Made by a program: the position numbers and the translations under genes. From positions 1 through 64,000 of the forward strand of contig JABBZI010000024.1 of assembly GCA_012955965.1 (NCBI GenBank): a stretch of 64,000 nucleotides of DNA, given 5' to 3'. The notes under the pieces were generated by a model. That model was not told the origin of the DNA. It saw nothing but the letters and a program-made list of their open reading frames with translations, and did no database searches. This document shows, one piece after another, positions 33,532 to 43,714 of the stretch. Source of the DNA: Clostridioides difficile. GTDB taxonomy: Bacteria; Bacillota; Clostridia; Peptostreptococcales; Peptostreptococcaceae. Each line of letters begins with the position of its first letter. Within the stretch, counting starts at the first letter, position 1.

Positions 33532-36500
33532 CTAAGCTTTTATTTTTATGTTATCTTTAGGAAGTAACGTCTCTAAGTTATTTATAAATTCATCACATAT
33601 ACAAGTCAATATTCCTGTCATTTTATATGCTTTACGCTTACCATTTATATTTTCATCCATAGGATATAGATATATACTATCATTACCTGGATGTTGTTTA
33701 GCTATTTCTACAATATTATTGGTTGTATCTGTGTCAGACATACTATTTATTTTTAAATACAATTTTTTACCACTTTCTGGTTTAATATTTTGTATACTTT
33801 TAGTTCTTCCTGAATTGTAGCTTCTATTCGCAAAATCAGTATTATCGTTTATATCTTTTATTTCTCTAGCTATAAGTTTTGCATTTTCTCCTTCTTTTAT
33901 ACTTAATGTTCCTTTCACATAGATTATATTATCTTCATTTAGAATCACATTATATTTTTGTAATAATTGAGGAAAAACTACTATTTCTATAGCTCCATAC
34001 AAATCTTCTAATTCAATAAATGCCATGATTTCATTTCGCTTTGTAGTTTTTATAGTTTTATTTACAATCATTCCACCCATTATGGCATCTGTTTCATTCA
34101 TTTGTATATATGCTTCTTCATCCTCTTTTAATGAATTTAATTTTCCATTATCTATAGATGTCTTTTCTTGCAACTCTTTTTCAAATTGTGATAAAGGATG
34201 CCCACTTACATACATTCCTAATACTTCTTTTTCAAGGTTAAGTTTCTCTCTTTCTTCATATTCTTGCCTTTTAGGTAAACTATATATTTGTTGAAAATCA
34301 TTATCTTCTTCACTATCTCCAAAAGCATCGAATAGAGAAATCTGACCTTGAACATTTTTCTTTCTATCCATAGATACACTTTCTAATAAGCTTTCATATC
34401 CCGCCATTAAACTAGCTCTATTTTCACTTATGTTATCAAATGCTCCACATTTTATTAGACTTTCTATTACTCTCTTATTTGTATCTTTTTGGTCTAATCT
34501 TTTAACCAAATCTACTAAATCTATAAATAACCCATTAGATTCTCTTTCATCAATTATATTGTTTATTATATTTACACCAACATTTTTTACAGCTGCTAGA
34601 CCAAACCTTATATTGTTCCCTTCAACTGAAAACTTTGAAAAACTTTTATTTATATCTGGAGGCAATACATCTATTTCTAATGCTTTACATTCTCTTATAT
34701 ACTCAACTACTTTGTCAGTATTTCCCATAACACTAGTTATCAATGCTGCCATAAATTCAACTGGATAATATGTCTTTAGATAAGCTGTCTCATATGCTAA
34801 AACTCCATATGCTGCCGCATGTGATTTATTAAATGCATAACGAGCAAAATCTATCATATCATCAAATATTTTATTAGCTATTTCTTCTTCTACACCATTT
34901 CTGATACAACCTGCAATTTCTATGTTCCCATCTTCGTCAAACTTACCATGAATAAAATATTGTCTTTCTTCTTCCATTACATCCATCTTTTTCTTACTCA
35001 TGGCTCTTCTAACCAAGTCACTTCGACCATAACTATAACCACCCAAATCTCTAACAACCTGCATAACTTGTTCTTGATATACCAAACAACCATAGGTTAC
35101 TTCCATTATAGGTTTTAGTTTTTCATGTAGGTATGTTACATCATTTGGATTGCTTTTATTTTTTATATATGCAGGTATAGAATCCATTGGACCTGGTCTA
35201 AATAGAGATATACCCGCTACAATATCCTCAAAGTTGTCTGGTCTTAGTTGCTTAATAAAGCTTCTCATACCAGCACTCTCCAATTGGAATACTCCTAATG
35301 TATTTCCAGATGAAAGCATCTCATATACCTTTGGGTCATCATAATCCATCTTTGAAAAGTCTATTTTTTCTGTATAATTTTTTATAACTCTATTTTTTTC
35401 TATTAAATCAAGAGTATCCCTTATAACTGTAAGTGTTCTTAATCCAAGAAAGTCCATCTTTAAAAGACCAAGTTCTTCAAGTGTTGTCATAGTAAATTGT
35501 GTTGTTATTGCATCTTGATGCTTATATAAAGGGACATACTCATCCACAGGATTTTTTGATATAACTACTCCTGCTGCATGAGTAGAAGCATGTCTTAGCA
35601 TACCTTCTATCTGTTTAGATATATTTATTATCTCTTTTGTTTCAGGGTCTTGGTCATACAATTCTTTAAAATTAGGATTTGTATCTAGAGCTTTATCTAT
35701 TGTCATTCCTAAAGCAAAAGGAATTTCTTTGGCTATCTTGTCAACTTTATTGTAACCTATATCTAACACTCTTCCAACATCTCTTATTGCAGCTTTTGCA
35801 CCCATTGTCCCAAAAGTTATTATTTGTGCGACATGGTCATCACCATATTTTCTCTTTACATAATCTATAACTTCTTCTCTTCTCTCATAACAAAAATCTA
35901 TATCTATATCTGGCATAGATATACGTTCTGGATTTAAGAAACGTTCAAACAAGAGAGAATATTTTATTGGGTCTATATCAGTTATTTTAAGTGTGTATGC
36001 TACTATTGAACCTGCTGCACTACCTCTACCTGGTCCTACTATAATATTATTTTCTTTAGAGAAATTTATGAAATCCCATACAATTAAAAAGTACTCCACA
36101 TAACCCATTTTCTCAATTACATCTAATTCATAATTTAGTCTCTCTAGCACCTCGTCACTAGGATTATCATATCTCTCTTTTAATCCATTAAAACATAACT
36201 CCCTTAAGTAAGTTTCTGGTGTATATCCTTTTGGAACATCATACTTAGGAAGATGTATAGTATTAAAATCAAACTCTACATTACACATGTCAGCTATTTT
36301 AGTAGTATTATCAATAGCCTCTAATGCATATGGAAATAGTTCTTCCATTTCTTCTCTTGATTTTAAATAGAACTCATCACTACCAAATCTCATTCTATTT
36401 GGGTCATTTAATGTTTTTCCCATTTGAATACACATAAGTACATCATGTATCTTTGAATCTTCCTTATTTACATAGTGAACATCATTAGTTGCAACTAGTG

Positions 36501-37101
36501 GAATACCAGTCTCTTTTGATAACTTTACTAATCCAGAATTTACTTCTTTCTGCTCAGGTAAATTATGGTCTTGAATCTCTAAAAAGAAATTTTCTTCTCC
36601 AAATATATCTCTGTAATCAATAGCAAATTGCTTCGCCTTATCATAATTTCTATTCATTAAGGCACGTGCTACATCTCCTGCAAGGCATGCAGAAAGTGCT
36701 ATAATTCCTTTATTGTGTTTTTTAAGTTCTTCCATGTCAACTCTAGGCTTATAATAAAAGCCTTCTACATATGAAGTTGAAACTATTTTTATTAAATTTT
36801 TATAACCTTCTATATTTTTAGCTAACAGAACTAAATGTCCTTGATATTTATCATAGTTTGGGTCTTTATCTCTAAGTCCACGTGCAGCTGTATAAACTTC
36901 ACACCCTATAATTGGCTTTATTCCTTCTTCTATAGCTGTTTTGTAGAAATCTATAACGCCAAACATACAACCATGGTCAGTGATAGCTATTGAGCTCATG
37001 TTTAACTCCTTAGCTCTTTTTATAAGTTTTTTCACCCTCGAAAATCCATCGAGTAAACTATACTCAGTATGTACATGAAGATGAGCAAAATCTTTGTTCA
37101 T
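33532..37101 (-). CDS. dnaE: DNA polymerase III alpha subunit DnaE
   Basis: A 1189-residue replicative polymerase. Residues 1-70 open the PHP domain (HLHVHTEYSLLDG, ITDHGCMFG). The polymerase palm has GPGRGSAAGS and the catalytic MPDIDIDF, followed by the fingers (KSHAAAYGVLAYETAYLK). The C-terminus has a helix-hairpin-helix region and an OB fold (GGMIVNKTIKTTKRNEIMAFI, cited as GGMIVNKTIKT). No proofreading exonuclease is inserted, so this is DnaE and not PolC. RBS GGAGG precedes ATG. It lies between whiA and pfkA. Confidence 0.96.
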   Translation of the reverse strand: MNKDFAHLHVHTEYSLLDGFSRVKKLIKRAKELNMSSIAITDHGCMFGVIDFYKTAIEEGIKPIIGCEVYTAARGLRDKDPNYDKYQGHLVLLAKNIEGYKNLIKIVSTSYVEGFYYKPRVDMEELKKHNKGIIALSACLAGDVARALMNRNYDKAKQFAIDYRDIFGEENFFLEIQDHNLPEQKEVNSGLVKLSKETGIPLVATNDVHYVNKEDSKIHDVLMCIQMGKTLNDPNRMRFGSDEFYLKSREEMEELFPYALEAIDNTTKIADMCNVEFDFNTIHLPKYDVPKGYTPETYLRELCFNGLKERYDNPSDEVLERLNYELDVIEKMGYVEYFLIVWDFINFSKENNIIVGPGRGSAAGSIVAYTLKITDIDPIKYSLLFERFLNPERISMPDIDIDFCYERREEVIDYVKRKYGDDHVAQIITFGTMGAKAAIRDVGRVLDIGYNKVDKIAKEIPFALGMTIDKALDTNPNFKELYDQDPETKEIINISKQIEGMLRHASTHAAGVVISKNPVDEYVPLYKHQDAITTQFTMTTLEELGLLKMDFLGLRTLTVIRDTLDLIEKNRVIKNYTEKIDFSKMDYDDPKVYEMLSSGNTLGVFQLESAGMRSFIKQLRPDNFEDIVAGISLFRPGPMDSIPAYIKNKSNPNDVTYLHEKLKPIMEVTYGCLVYQEQVMQVVRDLGGYSYGRSDLVRRAMSKKKMDVMEEERQYFIHGKFDEDGNIEIAGCIRNGVEEEIANKIFDDMIDFARYAFNKSHAAAYGVLAYETAYLKTYYPVEFMAALITSVMGNTDKVVEYIRECKALEIDVLPPDINKSFSKFSVEGNNIRFGLAAVKNVGVNIINNIIDERESNGLFIDLVDLVKRLDQKDTNKRVIESLIKCGAFDNISENRASLMAGYESLLESVSMDRKKNVQGQISLFDAFGDSEEDNDFQQIYSLPKRQEYEEREKLNLEKEVLGMYVSGHPLSQFEKELQEKTSIDNGKLNSLKEDEEAYIQMNETDAIMGGMIVNKTIKTTKRNEIMAFIELEDLYGAIEIVVFPQLLQKYNVILNEDNIIYVKGTLSIKEGENAKLIAREIKDINDNTDFANRSYNSGRTKSIQNIKPESGKKLYLKINSMSDTDTTNNIVEIAKQHPGNDSIYLYPMDENINGKRKAYKMTGILTCICDEFINNLETLLPKDNIKIKA

Positions 37102-37252
37102 TAAATCACCTCCTGTTTTATAAATTTAATTTTACCACAAATATTTGTCTTAAAACAAAAACAGAGACTTTTATCTCAAAATAGGGATTAACTTCAACAT
37201 ATTCCATATATATGTTAGAAATTAATGCTTATTCTGAGATTGTCCCCTCAAT

Positions 37253-38206
37253 TTATTGCAATGATTTTTTTCTCAAATCTGTCGCGATTTCCTCTATTTT
37301 TCTGAGCCTGTGATTGACACCAGATTTTCCTATTGGTGGCTCTAACATCTCTCCAAGTTCTTTGAGAGTCATATCCTCATACTCAATTCTAATCTTAGCT
37401 ATTTCTTGTAAATTTTCTGGCAAACTGCTAATTCCTATAGTTTCTTGTATGAACTTAATATTTTCTACTTGTCTTACTGCTGCATTTACTGTTTTAGAAA
37501 GGTTAGCTGTCTCACAATTTACTATCCTGTTTACATTGTTTCTCATTTCTTTTACTATTTTAGTATTTTGGAGACTTAAAAGAGCGTGGTGTCCTCCTAT
37601 AATACTCAGCAAATCAGATATTTGTTCACTCTCTTTAATATAAACAACATGATTATTTTTTCTAGCCACAATTTTACTATTAAAACCTAAAGAGTTTATA
37701 AGTTCTTTTAAAGACTCTGCGAACTCCTCGTTGTTAGTCACAAATTCCATATGATAGTTCTTTTCTGGGTCACTTATAGAACCTCCACCAAGAAAAGCTC
37801 CTCTTATGAAAGCTCTTTTACATACTTCGTGTTTAATTAAGTTATCTGGAATTTTATTTATAGTAAAAAATCCTTCTTTATCTTCAAGTATACCTAATTT
37901 TTTTAATAACATCTCTGAACCCATTTCACTTGTTACCATTAATACATAACTGTTATTTCTCTTCAACATTTGATTCTTATTTACAGAGATTGTAGTATTA
38001 ATATTAAAATTCTTTTTTAATAACTTAAATACTTTTCGGGCTATTGAATTTAATTCTGTTGTTATTTTTAGATTTAGCTTTTTATATCCAACAATTTGTA
38101 TACTTCCCCCTGATTTGACTAGAGCTGATAATTCAGCTATATTACAACATTCATTCTCAGATACAATTCTCGCTAGTTCATTTTTGGTTTCAGTTGAAAA
38201 AGACAT
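37253..38206 (-). CDS. whiA: WhiA family DNA-binding protein
   Basis: A 317-residue protein with an N-terminal LAGLIDADG-like fold that has lost nuclease residues ([19 protein letters not shown], cited as [12 protein letters not shown]), and a C-terminal helix-turn-helix ([21 protein letters not shown]). WhiA influences cell division and chromosome segregation in Firmicutes and sporulation in actinobacteria. Start at ATG 38204-38206, six bases after AGGTG; a GTG three codons earlier overlaps that site. It is the last gene of the murB-PHP-rapZ-glmR-nudix-whiA cluster, 16 bases after the NUDIX gene. Confidence 0.93.
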   Translation of the reverse strand: MSFSTETKNELARIVSENECCNIAELSALVKSGGSIQIVGYKKLNLKITTELNSIARKVFKLLKKNFNINTTISVNKNQMLKRNNSYVLMVTSEMGSEMLLKKLGILEDKEGFFTINKIPDNLIKHEVCKRAFIRGAFLGGGSISDPEKNYHMEFVTNNEEFAESLKELINSLGFNSKIVARKNNHVVYIKESEQISDLLSIIGGHHALLSLQNTKIVKEMRNNVNRIVNCETANLSKTVNAAVRQVENIKFIQETIGISSLPENLQEIAKIRIEYEDMTLKELGEMLEPPIGKSGVNHRLRKIEEIATDLRKKSLQ

Positions 38207-38222
38207 ATCTATCACCTATTAA

Positions 38223-38648
38223 CTAATTTTTCTTTAACCTTTTTTTTATTTCTTGTAATGCAACCTTTATTATCTCCTTTTCATCATCGTACCTAGCTAG
38301 GTCTACTACTCTATCTAGATGGATAAATTTAGCATCAATAAAGCCTTCCTCTTTTTGTGGAATAGTATCCATATTCTTTGCTTGCATCAAATACCAAAAA
38401 ACTGTTTTATGAACTGCTCTGTTTTCATCCCAGTTTTCTTTGAATGTATAATGTATTTCACCTAAATATTTCAATATATCTGCTTTTACTCCAGTTTCTT
38501 CACTTACTTCACGTAATGCTGCCTCTTGGTTATTTTCCCCTTCTTCTACTTTTCCTTTGGGTAGCACCCAATCTCCATTGAACTTCCTTAGTAAAAGAAT
38601 CGTATTGCCAAACAGGACTACACCACCAGCACTAACCTCTTCTCTCAT
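38223..38648 (-). CDS. NUDIX hydrolase
   Basis: A 141-residue MutT-like protein. The NUDIX box G-x5-E-x7-REVSEETG is complete (GKVEEGENNQEAALREVSEE region near 32-52). It opens with SAGGVVLFG, as in diadenosine-tetraphosphate-type NUDIX enzymes. It probably hydrolyses a nucleoside diphosphate-linked substrate; the substrate is not known. Placed between whiA and glmR in the cluster, where an extra gene is not always present in other Firmicutes. Confidence 0.9.
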   Translation of the reverse strand: MREEVSAGGVVLFGNTILLLRKFNGDWVLPKGKVEEGENNQEAALREVSEETGVKADILKYLGEIHYTFKENWDENRAVHKTVFWYLMQAKNMDTIPQKEEGFIDAKFIHLDRVVDLARYDDEKEIIKVALQEIKKRLKKN

Positions 38649-38716
38649 CGATGTTCACTCCTTAAAACTAACATAATGATAAGGATTTCTACACAATTTT
38701 TTAAAATCCTTTTTTA

Positions 38717-39823
38717 CTAACTTTTGTTGTAATTATGATTTAGGGCTAACTCAATAACTATGTTAGATATATACTTTGCATCATGTCTTATATAATTATT
38801 TTTTATTTCAATTAAATTCTTTTCTACAGTTCTTATACCCATCTCTTTTAATTTTTCTTTTTGCCTTTTATCTAGCAAAACTTGTTCTGCTCCATCTTGT
38901 CTATATAAGTCAAGCATTTCCTCGGGTAATATTTCATTGTTCGCTATTACATAATCTATCAAATTTTCATCAGTATGCTTTACTATAGCATTAACATGCT
39001 CTAATACGTTGTAACCTTCTGTCTCTCCTGGTTGAGTCATTATATTTGATATATATACCTTTGGCGCTACAGACGATTTAATGGCCTCTACAATTCCATC
39101 TACAAGTAAATTTGGTATTATGCTTGTATATAAACTTCCAGGACCCATGATTATAATGTCAGCATCATAAATAGAAGCAATAACATCCTTTAATGGTTTG
39201 ACATCTTTTGGATTTAAGAAAATTTCGTCAATAGAGCTTTTTTGACTTTTTGATTCTTCAGGTATGCTAGATTCTCCATTTATTATGTTGCCATTTTCCA
39301 ATTTAGCAACTAAATTTACATCTTCTAAAGTTACTGGCAAAACTCTTCCTGTTATAGCAAAAATCTCACTTAATTTATACACAGCTTTTTCAAAGTTTCC
39401 ATATAGTCCATTCATAGCAGCTAGAAATAAATTTCCAAAACTCTGACCTTTCAAAAGTCCTTCTGTAAACCTATATTGCATGACTTCATTCATTGTTGGT
39501 TCTATATTTGCAAGTGCTAGTAAACAGTTTCTTATATCTCCTGGTGGTAGCATTCCTAAGTCTTCTCTCAGTACACCTGAACCTCCACCATCATCAGCAA
39601 CAGTAACAATCGCAGTTATATTCTGTGTAGTATGTTTAAGACCTCTTAAAAATACTGACTGACCAGTACCTCCACCTATCACGACCACATTTGGGTCTCT
39701 ATTTTCAACAATAGACCTTTGAAACAATTTTACTTTTTCATTCTTTGCTTTTTTATATATAAATAACGATACAATTAATGCAATCCAACCTAAAATTCCT
39801 ACAATAATAAGTAATTTAGCCAT
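38717..39823 (-). CDS. glmR: GlmR (YvcK) family protein with N-terminal membrane helix
   Basis: A 368-residue protein. The nucleotide-sugar-binding core begins VVVIGGGTGQSVFLRGLK near 47 and continues with TVADDGGGSGVLRE and LPPGDIRNCLLAL, the GlmR/CofD-like fold. GlmR binds UDP-GlcNAc and stimulates amino-sugar synthesis for the cell wall. Unlike the soluble B. subtilis protein it has one N-terminal hydrophobic helix (LLIIVGILGWIALIVSLFIY) before a basic segment. The start ATG 39821-39823 follows GGAGG; the earlier ATG at 39835 overlaps the rapZ stop and lacks a site. Confidence 0.92.
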   Translation of the reverse strand: MAKLLIIVGILGWIALIVSLFIYKKAKNEKVKLFQRSIVENRDPNVVVIGGGTGQSVFLRGLKHTTQNITAIVTVADDGGGSGVLREDLGMLPPGDIRNCLLALANIEPTMNEVMQYRFTEGLLKGQSFGNLFLAAMNGLYGNFEKAVYKLSEIFAITGRVLPVTLEDVNLVAKLENGNIINGESSIPEESKSQKSSIDEIFLNPKDVKPLKDVIASIYDADIIIMGPGSLYTSIIPNLLVDGIVEAIKSSVAPKVYISNIMTQPGETEGYNVLEHVNAIVKHTDENLIDYVIANNEILPEEMLDLYRQDGAEQVLLDKRQKEKLKEMGIRTVEKNLIEIKNNYIRHDAKYISNIVIELALNHNYNKS

Positions 39824-39834
39824 GTTTGCCTCCA

Positions 39835-40692
39835 TTATCGTAACATAGAGTCTCTATGTTTCTTTACAACCCTATATCCTTTATTAGATAAATCCTCCGC
39901 TATAAGATTTGTTATAGTAACTGACCTATGTCTTCCACCTGTGCATCCAACACCAATTACTAAATGTTGTTTTCCTTCCTCTATATATTGAGGCACTAAA
40001 AAATGAATCATATCTAAAAGTTTTATATAAAATTCTTCACTGATTTTAGAATTCATAACATAATCTCTAACTTCTTTATCATCACCAGTTTTAGACCTTA
40101 ATTCTTCAATATAATAGGGATTTGGAAGAAATCTTACATCGAATACTAAATCTGCATCAGCAAGTATACCATGTTTAAATCCAAAAGATACTACAGATAT
40201 AGTTAAGTTTGGATTATCTTCACCAGAAGAATATATTTTTTTTATTTCTTCTTTAAGGTCTTTTGGCTTCATATTAGTTGTATCAATTATACATGTAGAT
40301 AATTCCTTTAAAGGCTCCATTATCTTTCTTTCCATCTTTATACCTTCTGGAATCTGCATGTCTTTTGCCAATGGATGATTTCTTCTCGTCATTTTATATC
40401 TTTTTAACAATACATCATCATTACAATCCAAATATACCATTTCATATTCATAATTTTCTTTTTCCAAGTAATTTAAGCTTTCGTGAAGAGCCTCAAAAAA
40501 CTTTCTTCCTCTTATATCTATCCCTAGAGCAACTTTATCAATACTTGAATTTGGTTGATAACATAATTCTGCAAATTTAGTTATCAAAGCAGGAGGTAGA
40601 TTATCTACACAATAAAATCCCATATCCTCTAAAGCTCTCATTGTCTCACTTTTTCCAGATCCTGAAAGACCTGTAACTATAACAAATTTCAT
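39835..40692 (-). CDS. rapZ: RapZ (YvcJ) nucleotide-binding protein
   Basis: A 285-residue protein with a P-loop ([16 protein letters not shown] near 8-23), the Walker B-like region around VALGIDIRGRKF, and the C-terminal domain with SFGFKHG and GCTGGRHRSV, the sugar-phosphate-sensing half. In E. coli RapZ controls glmS through small RNAs; in Firmicutes the homologue works with GlmR/YvcK and its role is less clear. Strong RBS GGGAGG. It is followed directly by glmR, and both belong to the whiA-murB cluster. Confidence 0.95.
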   Translation of the reverse strand: MKFVIVTGLSGSGKSETMRALEDMGFYCVDNLPPALITKFAELCYQPNSSIDKVALGIDIRGRKFFEALHESLNYLEKENYEYEMVYLDCNDDVLLKRYKMTRRNHPLAKDMQIPEGIKMERKIMEPLKELSTCIIDTTNMKPKDLKEEIKKIYSSGEDNPNLTISVVSFGFKHGILADADLVFDVRFLPNPYYIEELRSKTGDDKEVRDYVMNSKISEEFYIKLLDMIHFLVPQYIEEGKQHLVIGVGCTGGRHRSVTITNLIAEDLSNKGYRVVKKHRDSMLR

Positions 40693-40719
40693 TGCTAACT
40701 CCTCCCTTTTATCTTATGT

Positions 40720-41436
40720 TTATTCTATTATAATGTTTTCTACTAACGATACATCTAGATTAGAATCAGATATAGTCTTTATCGCTAGCTCAAAGTCACC
40801 AACTCTTTGTGGACAATGTGCATCTGAGCCTATTACAAGTGTATTTTTTAACTCTTTTATCTTGTTTAACTGATTCACATTTAAAAAAGAATGACTACTA
40901 TTTATTTCAAGTCTAGTATCTGTCTTTTTTGCTATCTTTGCTACTTCTTCTATATATACATCGCCTTTATCTCCAGGATGAGTAATTACAAAAATATCAT
41001 TATTACTCATAGCATTTATTACAGCTTTTGTATTATATTCCTTTGCTTTTTCAGTTTTGAATACATAATTATTACAATGATTCAATAAACTTTTTAATGA
41101 TGTTGGAGTAGAACCAAAATGATATCCAGCCATAATATAATCAAATTCTTTAATGAACTTATCATCCATATCTATATTGCCTTTATCATCTAATATGTTA
41201 CACTCCATACCCAAGAGTATATTTATATCACTATATTTATCATTCAAATAGTTTACTTCTTCTCTCATTTTAAGAATATCTTTTTTCTTTACACCATATG
41301 CAATATGTTTATAACTATGGTCTGATATCCCTATTGTCTTTATTCCTTTAGAAATGGCCACCTTTACATTGTCTTCAATAGTCCCTTTTCCATGACTATA
41401 TAATGTATGTGTATGATAATCAGCCAATATTTTCAT
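40720..41436 (-). CDS. PHP-domain phosphoesterase
   Basis: A 238-residue protein with PHP metal-binding motifs: DYHTHTLYSHG (7-17), ISDHSYKH, the glutamate in LGMECNIL, ITHPGDKG, and SDAHCPQ near the end. It looks like the YcdX/histidinol-phosphatase-like group with a trinuclear metal site. The substrate is unknown. It lies between murB (three bases upstream) and rapZ in what reads as one transcription unit. Its regular presence in this clostridial cluster hints at a role connected to wall precursors or nucleotide sugars, but this is inference. Confidence 0.88.
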   Translation of the reverse strand: MKILADYHTHTLYSHGKGTIEDNVKVAISKGIKTIGISDHSYKHIAYGVKKKDILKMREEVNYLNDKYSDINILLGMECNILDDKGNIDMDDKFIKEFDYIMAGYHFGSTPTSLKSLLNHCNNYVFKTEKAKEYNTKAVINAMSNNDIFVITHPGDKGDVYIEEVAKIAKKTDTRLEINSSHSFLNVNQLNKIKELKNTLVIGSDAHCPQRVGDFELAIKTISDSNLDVSLVENIIIE

Positions 41437-41439
41437 TTG

Positions 41440-42354
41440 TTAATCCTCTCCAAGTATTTTGACTTCTTCTTCCAACATAACCCCAAACTTGGCATGTACT
41501 GCACTTTTTATAACATATATTAAATCTAAGATATCTTTAGCATTTGCTTCTCCTTTATTAACTACAAATCCACAATGCTTCTCAGATACTTGTGCACCTC
41601 TCAAAGTAAGACCTCTTAATCCAGTTTCTTCTATTAATTTACCTGCAAAATATCCTGTTGGTCTCTTAAATGTACTTCCTGCACTAGCAAAATTTAATGG
41701 TTGTTTAGTTATTCTTCTTGTCGCCAAATCATCCATTAAACTTTTTATTTCATCATAATTTCCTTTTTGCAATTCTAATTCTGCTGATAAAGCTATATAG
41801 CCATTTTTTGATATTATACTTTTTCTATACCCAAATTCCATCTGTTCATTTGATAATTCAAATATATTTCCTTCCATATCCATCAATCTTACTGACTTTA
41901 CTATATCTTTCATTTCACCGCCATATGCCCCAGCATTCATGGCTAATGCTCCTCCCAATGTTCCAGGTATTCCCGAAGCAAACTCAAATCCTTTTAACTC
42001 CTGCTTTTGGAGAGCTTTACCTAAAACTGATAACAAAACTCCTGACTGAGCAATCATTCTAGTATCATTTATCTCATAAGAATTGAAATTATCTGCTAAC
42101 TCTATTACAACGCCTCTTATTCCACCATCTTTAATTAAAATATTTGAACCATTTCCAATTATTAAATATGGAATAGATTCTTTTTTTACCAAAAGAAGTA
42201 CATTTTTTAATTGTTCTTCTGTTCTGGGTCTAACCAATATATCTGCAGGCCCTCCTACTCTAAATGAAATATGCTTTTTCATAGGTTCATCAACTTTTAT
42301 ATCATCTTTACTTAATATATTTAATAAATTTTCATATATATCTTGATTATTCAT
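41440..42354 (-). CDS. murB: UDP-N-acetylenolpyruvoylglucosamine reductase
   Basis: A 304-residue FAD enzyme making UDP-MurNAc, the second step of peptidoglycan precursor synthesis. FAD-binding region NGSNILIKDGGIRG and GFEFASGIPGTLGGALAMNAGAYGGE (cited as GIPGTLGGALAMNAG). The type II (short) MurB catalytic Ser is in NFASAGSTFKRP, and a C-terminal Glu in the last stretch. Start at ATG 42352-42354 after GGGAGG; an in-frame ATG 13 codons earlier has no site. First gene of the murB-to-whiA cluster. Confidence 0.95.
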   Translation of the reverse strand: MNNQDIYENLLNILSKDDIKVDEPMKKHISFRVGGPADILVRPRTEEQLKNVLLLVKKESIPYLIIGNGSNILIKDGGIRGVVIELADNFNSYEINDTRMIAQSGVLLSVLGKALQKQELKGFEFASGIPGTLGGALAMNAGAYGGEMKDIVKSVRLMDMEGNIFELSNEQMEFGYRKSIISKNGYIALSAELELQKGNYDEIKSLMDDLATRRITKQPLNFASAGSTFKRPTGYFAGKLIEETGLRGLTLRGAQVSEKHCGFVVNKGEANAKDILDLIYVIKSAVHAKFGVMLEEEVKILGED

Positions 42355-42567
42355 TGTATTTCCTCCCAAATTATACTGAACTTTAGCTGTCATTCTTATT
42401 TAAATTACATTAATATATAGTATTAACTATATTCAATAATATATGATTTTGCTTATCATATGGATTTTATATTTTAAGTTTCTTAATTACAAACTATATT
42501 CAATAAATATATAATAAATTAAAAAAAAAAAAATAACAACATATAAAAGAATATAAATAATTTAAAA

Positions 42568-42598
42568 AAAGCATCAATATCACTGATATCAATGCTTT
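42568..42598. terminator. Terminator after the formate/nitrite channel gene
   Basis: AAAGCAT...ATATC-ACT-GATAT...ATGCTTT, with a seven-base U-run on the minus strand. The upstream gap to murB (42394-42567) is AT-rich with no other supported feature. Confidence 0.7.
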
Positions 42599-42626
42599 AA
42601 AAGGCAATTTAATTCGTATTATTTAT

Positions 42627-43397
42627 CTAACTATTTTTAACATAGCAAAGATAATAAATTCCTCCAACTATTATGGAACCTCCAACGATATTTCCAAGTG
42701 TTACAAATACCAAATTAGTTATGAATTGAACCATAGTAATATCTGCTCCTAATACCATTCCCATTGGTATAAAAAACATGTTTGCAACGCTATGTTGGAA
42801 TCCACATAACACAAATAGCATTATTACTGTCCAGCATGAACCTAACTTTGACATTACATCTTGAGATGCTGTAGCCATCCATACAGATAAGACTACTAGA
42901 ACATTACAAAGTATTCCTTTTAAAAACATGGAAAGCATAGTCGAATTAACTTTAGCTTCTGCCACAGCTATAGCTTTTGTAGCTGCATCTCCTGTCAATG
43001 TAGAAGAATAAAATACAAGTGCTACTAACAAAATTGAACCTACTAAATTTGCAAAATAAACCAGTCCCCAGTTTCTTAACATTTTTCCTAATGTTATTTT
43101 TTTGTCCATAAGTGGAATAAGCATTAAAGTATTTCCAGTGAATAACTCTGCTCCTGCTACCACTACAAGCATAAGACCTACTGGAAAGACCATAGCACTT
43201 AAAAAACTAGCTACCCCTGGGTCTATCTTAGCAAAAGTCTGACTAACTATCATACTTCCCAATGCCCCTAACCCTATAAATGCTCCTCCAAATAAACCTA
43301 ATAAAATTGCATTTTGTGTTGAAATATTCGCTTTTTTGATGCCAGCACTTATTGTTGCTTGTGCTGTTTCCCCAGGTGTCAAGAATCCTTTACTCAT
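42627..43397 (-). CDS. Formate/nitrite transporter (FNT) family channel
   Basis: A 256-residue membrane protein with six helices. FNT features: the N-terminal FLTPGETAQATISAGIKKAN (cited as FLTPGE), the Omega-loop region in helix 2 around AELFTGNTLM, and the S-loop helix near LCNVLVVLSVWMA. It forms pentameric channels for formate, nitrite or hydrosulfide. The start ATG 43395-43397 follows AAGGGGGAAGG; the longer frame has no site. No asrABC sulfite-reduction genes are nearby, so formate is more likely than hydrosulfide, particularly with a hydrogenase operon close by. Monocistronic. Confidence 0.88.
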   Translation of the reverse strand: MSKGFLTPGETAQATISAGIKKANISTQNAILLGLFGGAFIGLGALGSMIVSQTFAKIDPGVASFLSAMVFPVGLMLVVVAGAELFTGNTLMLIPLMDKKITLGKMLRNWGLVYFANLVGSILLVALVFYSSTLTGDAATKAIAVAEAKVNSTMLSMFLKGILCNVLVVLSVWMATASQDVMSKLGSCWTVIMLFVLCGFQHSVANMFFIPMGMVLGADITMVQFITNLVFVTLGNIVGGSIIVGGIYYLCYVKNS

Positions 43398-43714
43398 AAA
43401 TCCTTCCCCCTTAAAAATTATACTTTTCCTTGTCTTTTTATGGCAATAATTATATAATAACAATATGATATATAATAAATTTTATTAATATAAAAAATAT
43501 ACTATACGCATATATATAGTTGTCTCATATAATTATATTATTTATTATATACCAACTTTGTTAATTTCGAAATAATTTATATTGAATTTGAAAAATTTAC
43601 CTCTCGATTATTTATTTTACTTTTTTATTGTTGAGGTATTATATATAATAGATATATGTTTGTGTTATTATATATAATTACTTATTTTAATAAATATTTG
43701 AAGGAGGAAATTTT

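Noticed and set aside
34430-34768. Long plus-strand open frames inside dnaE, rapZ, murB, uvrA and uvrB
   Set aside because: They have no RBS, run antisense to well-supported genes and give no recognisable domains.
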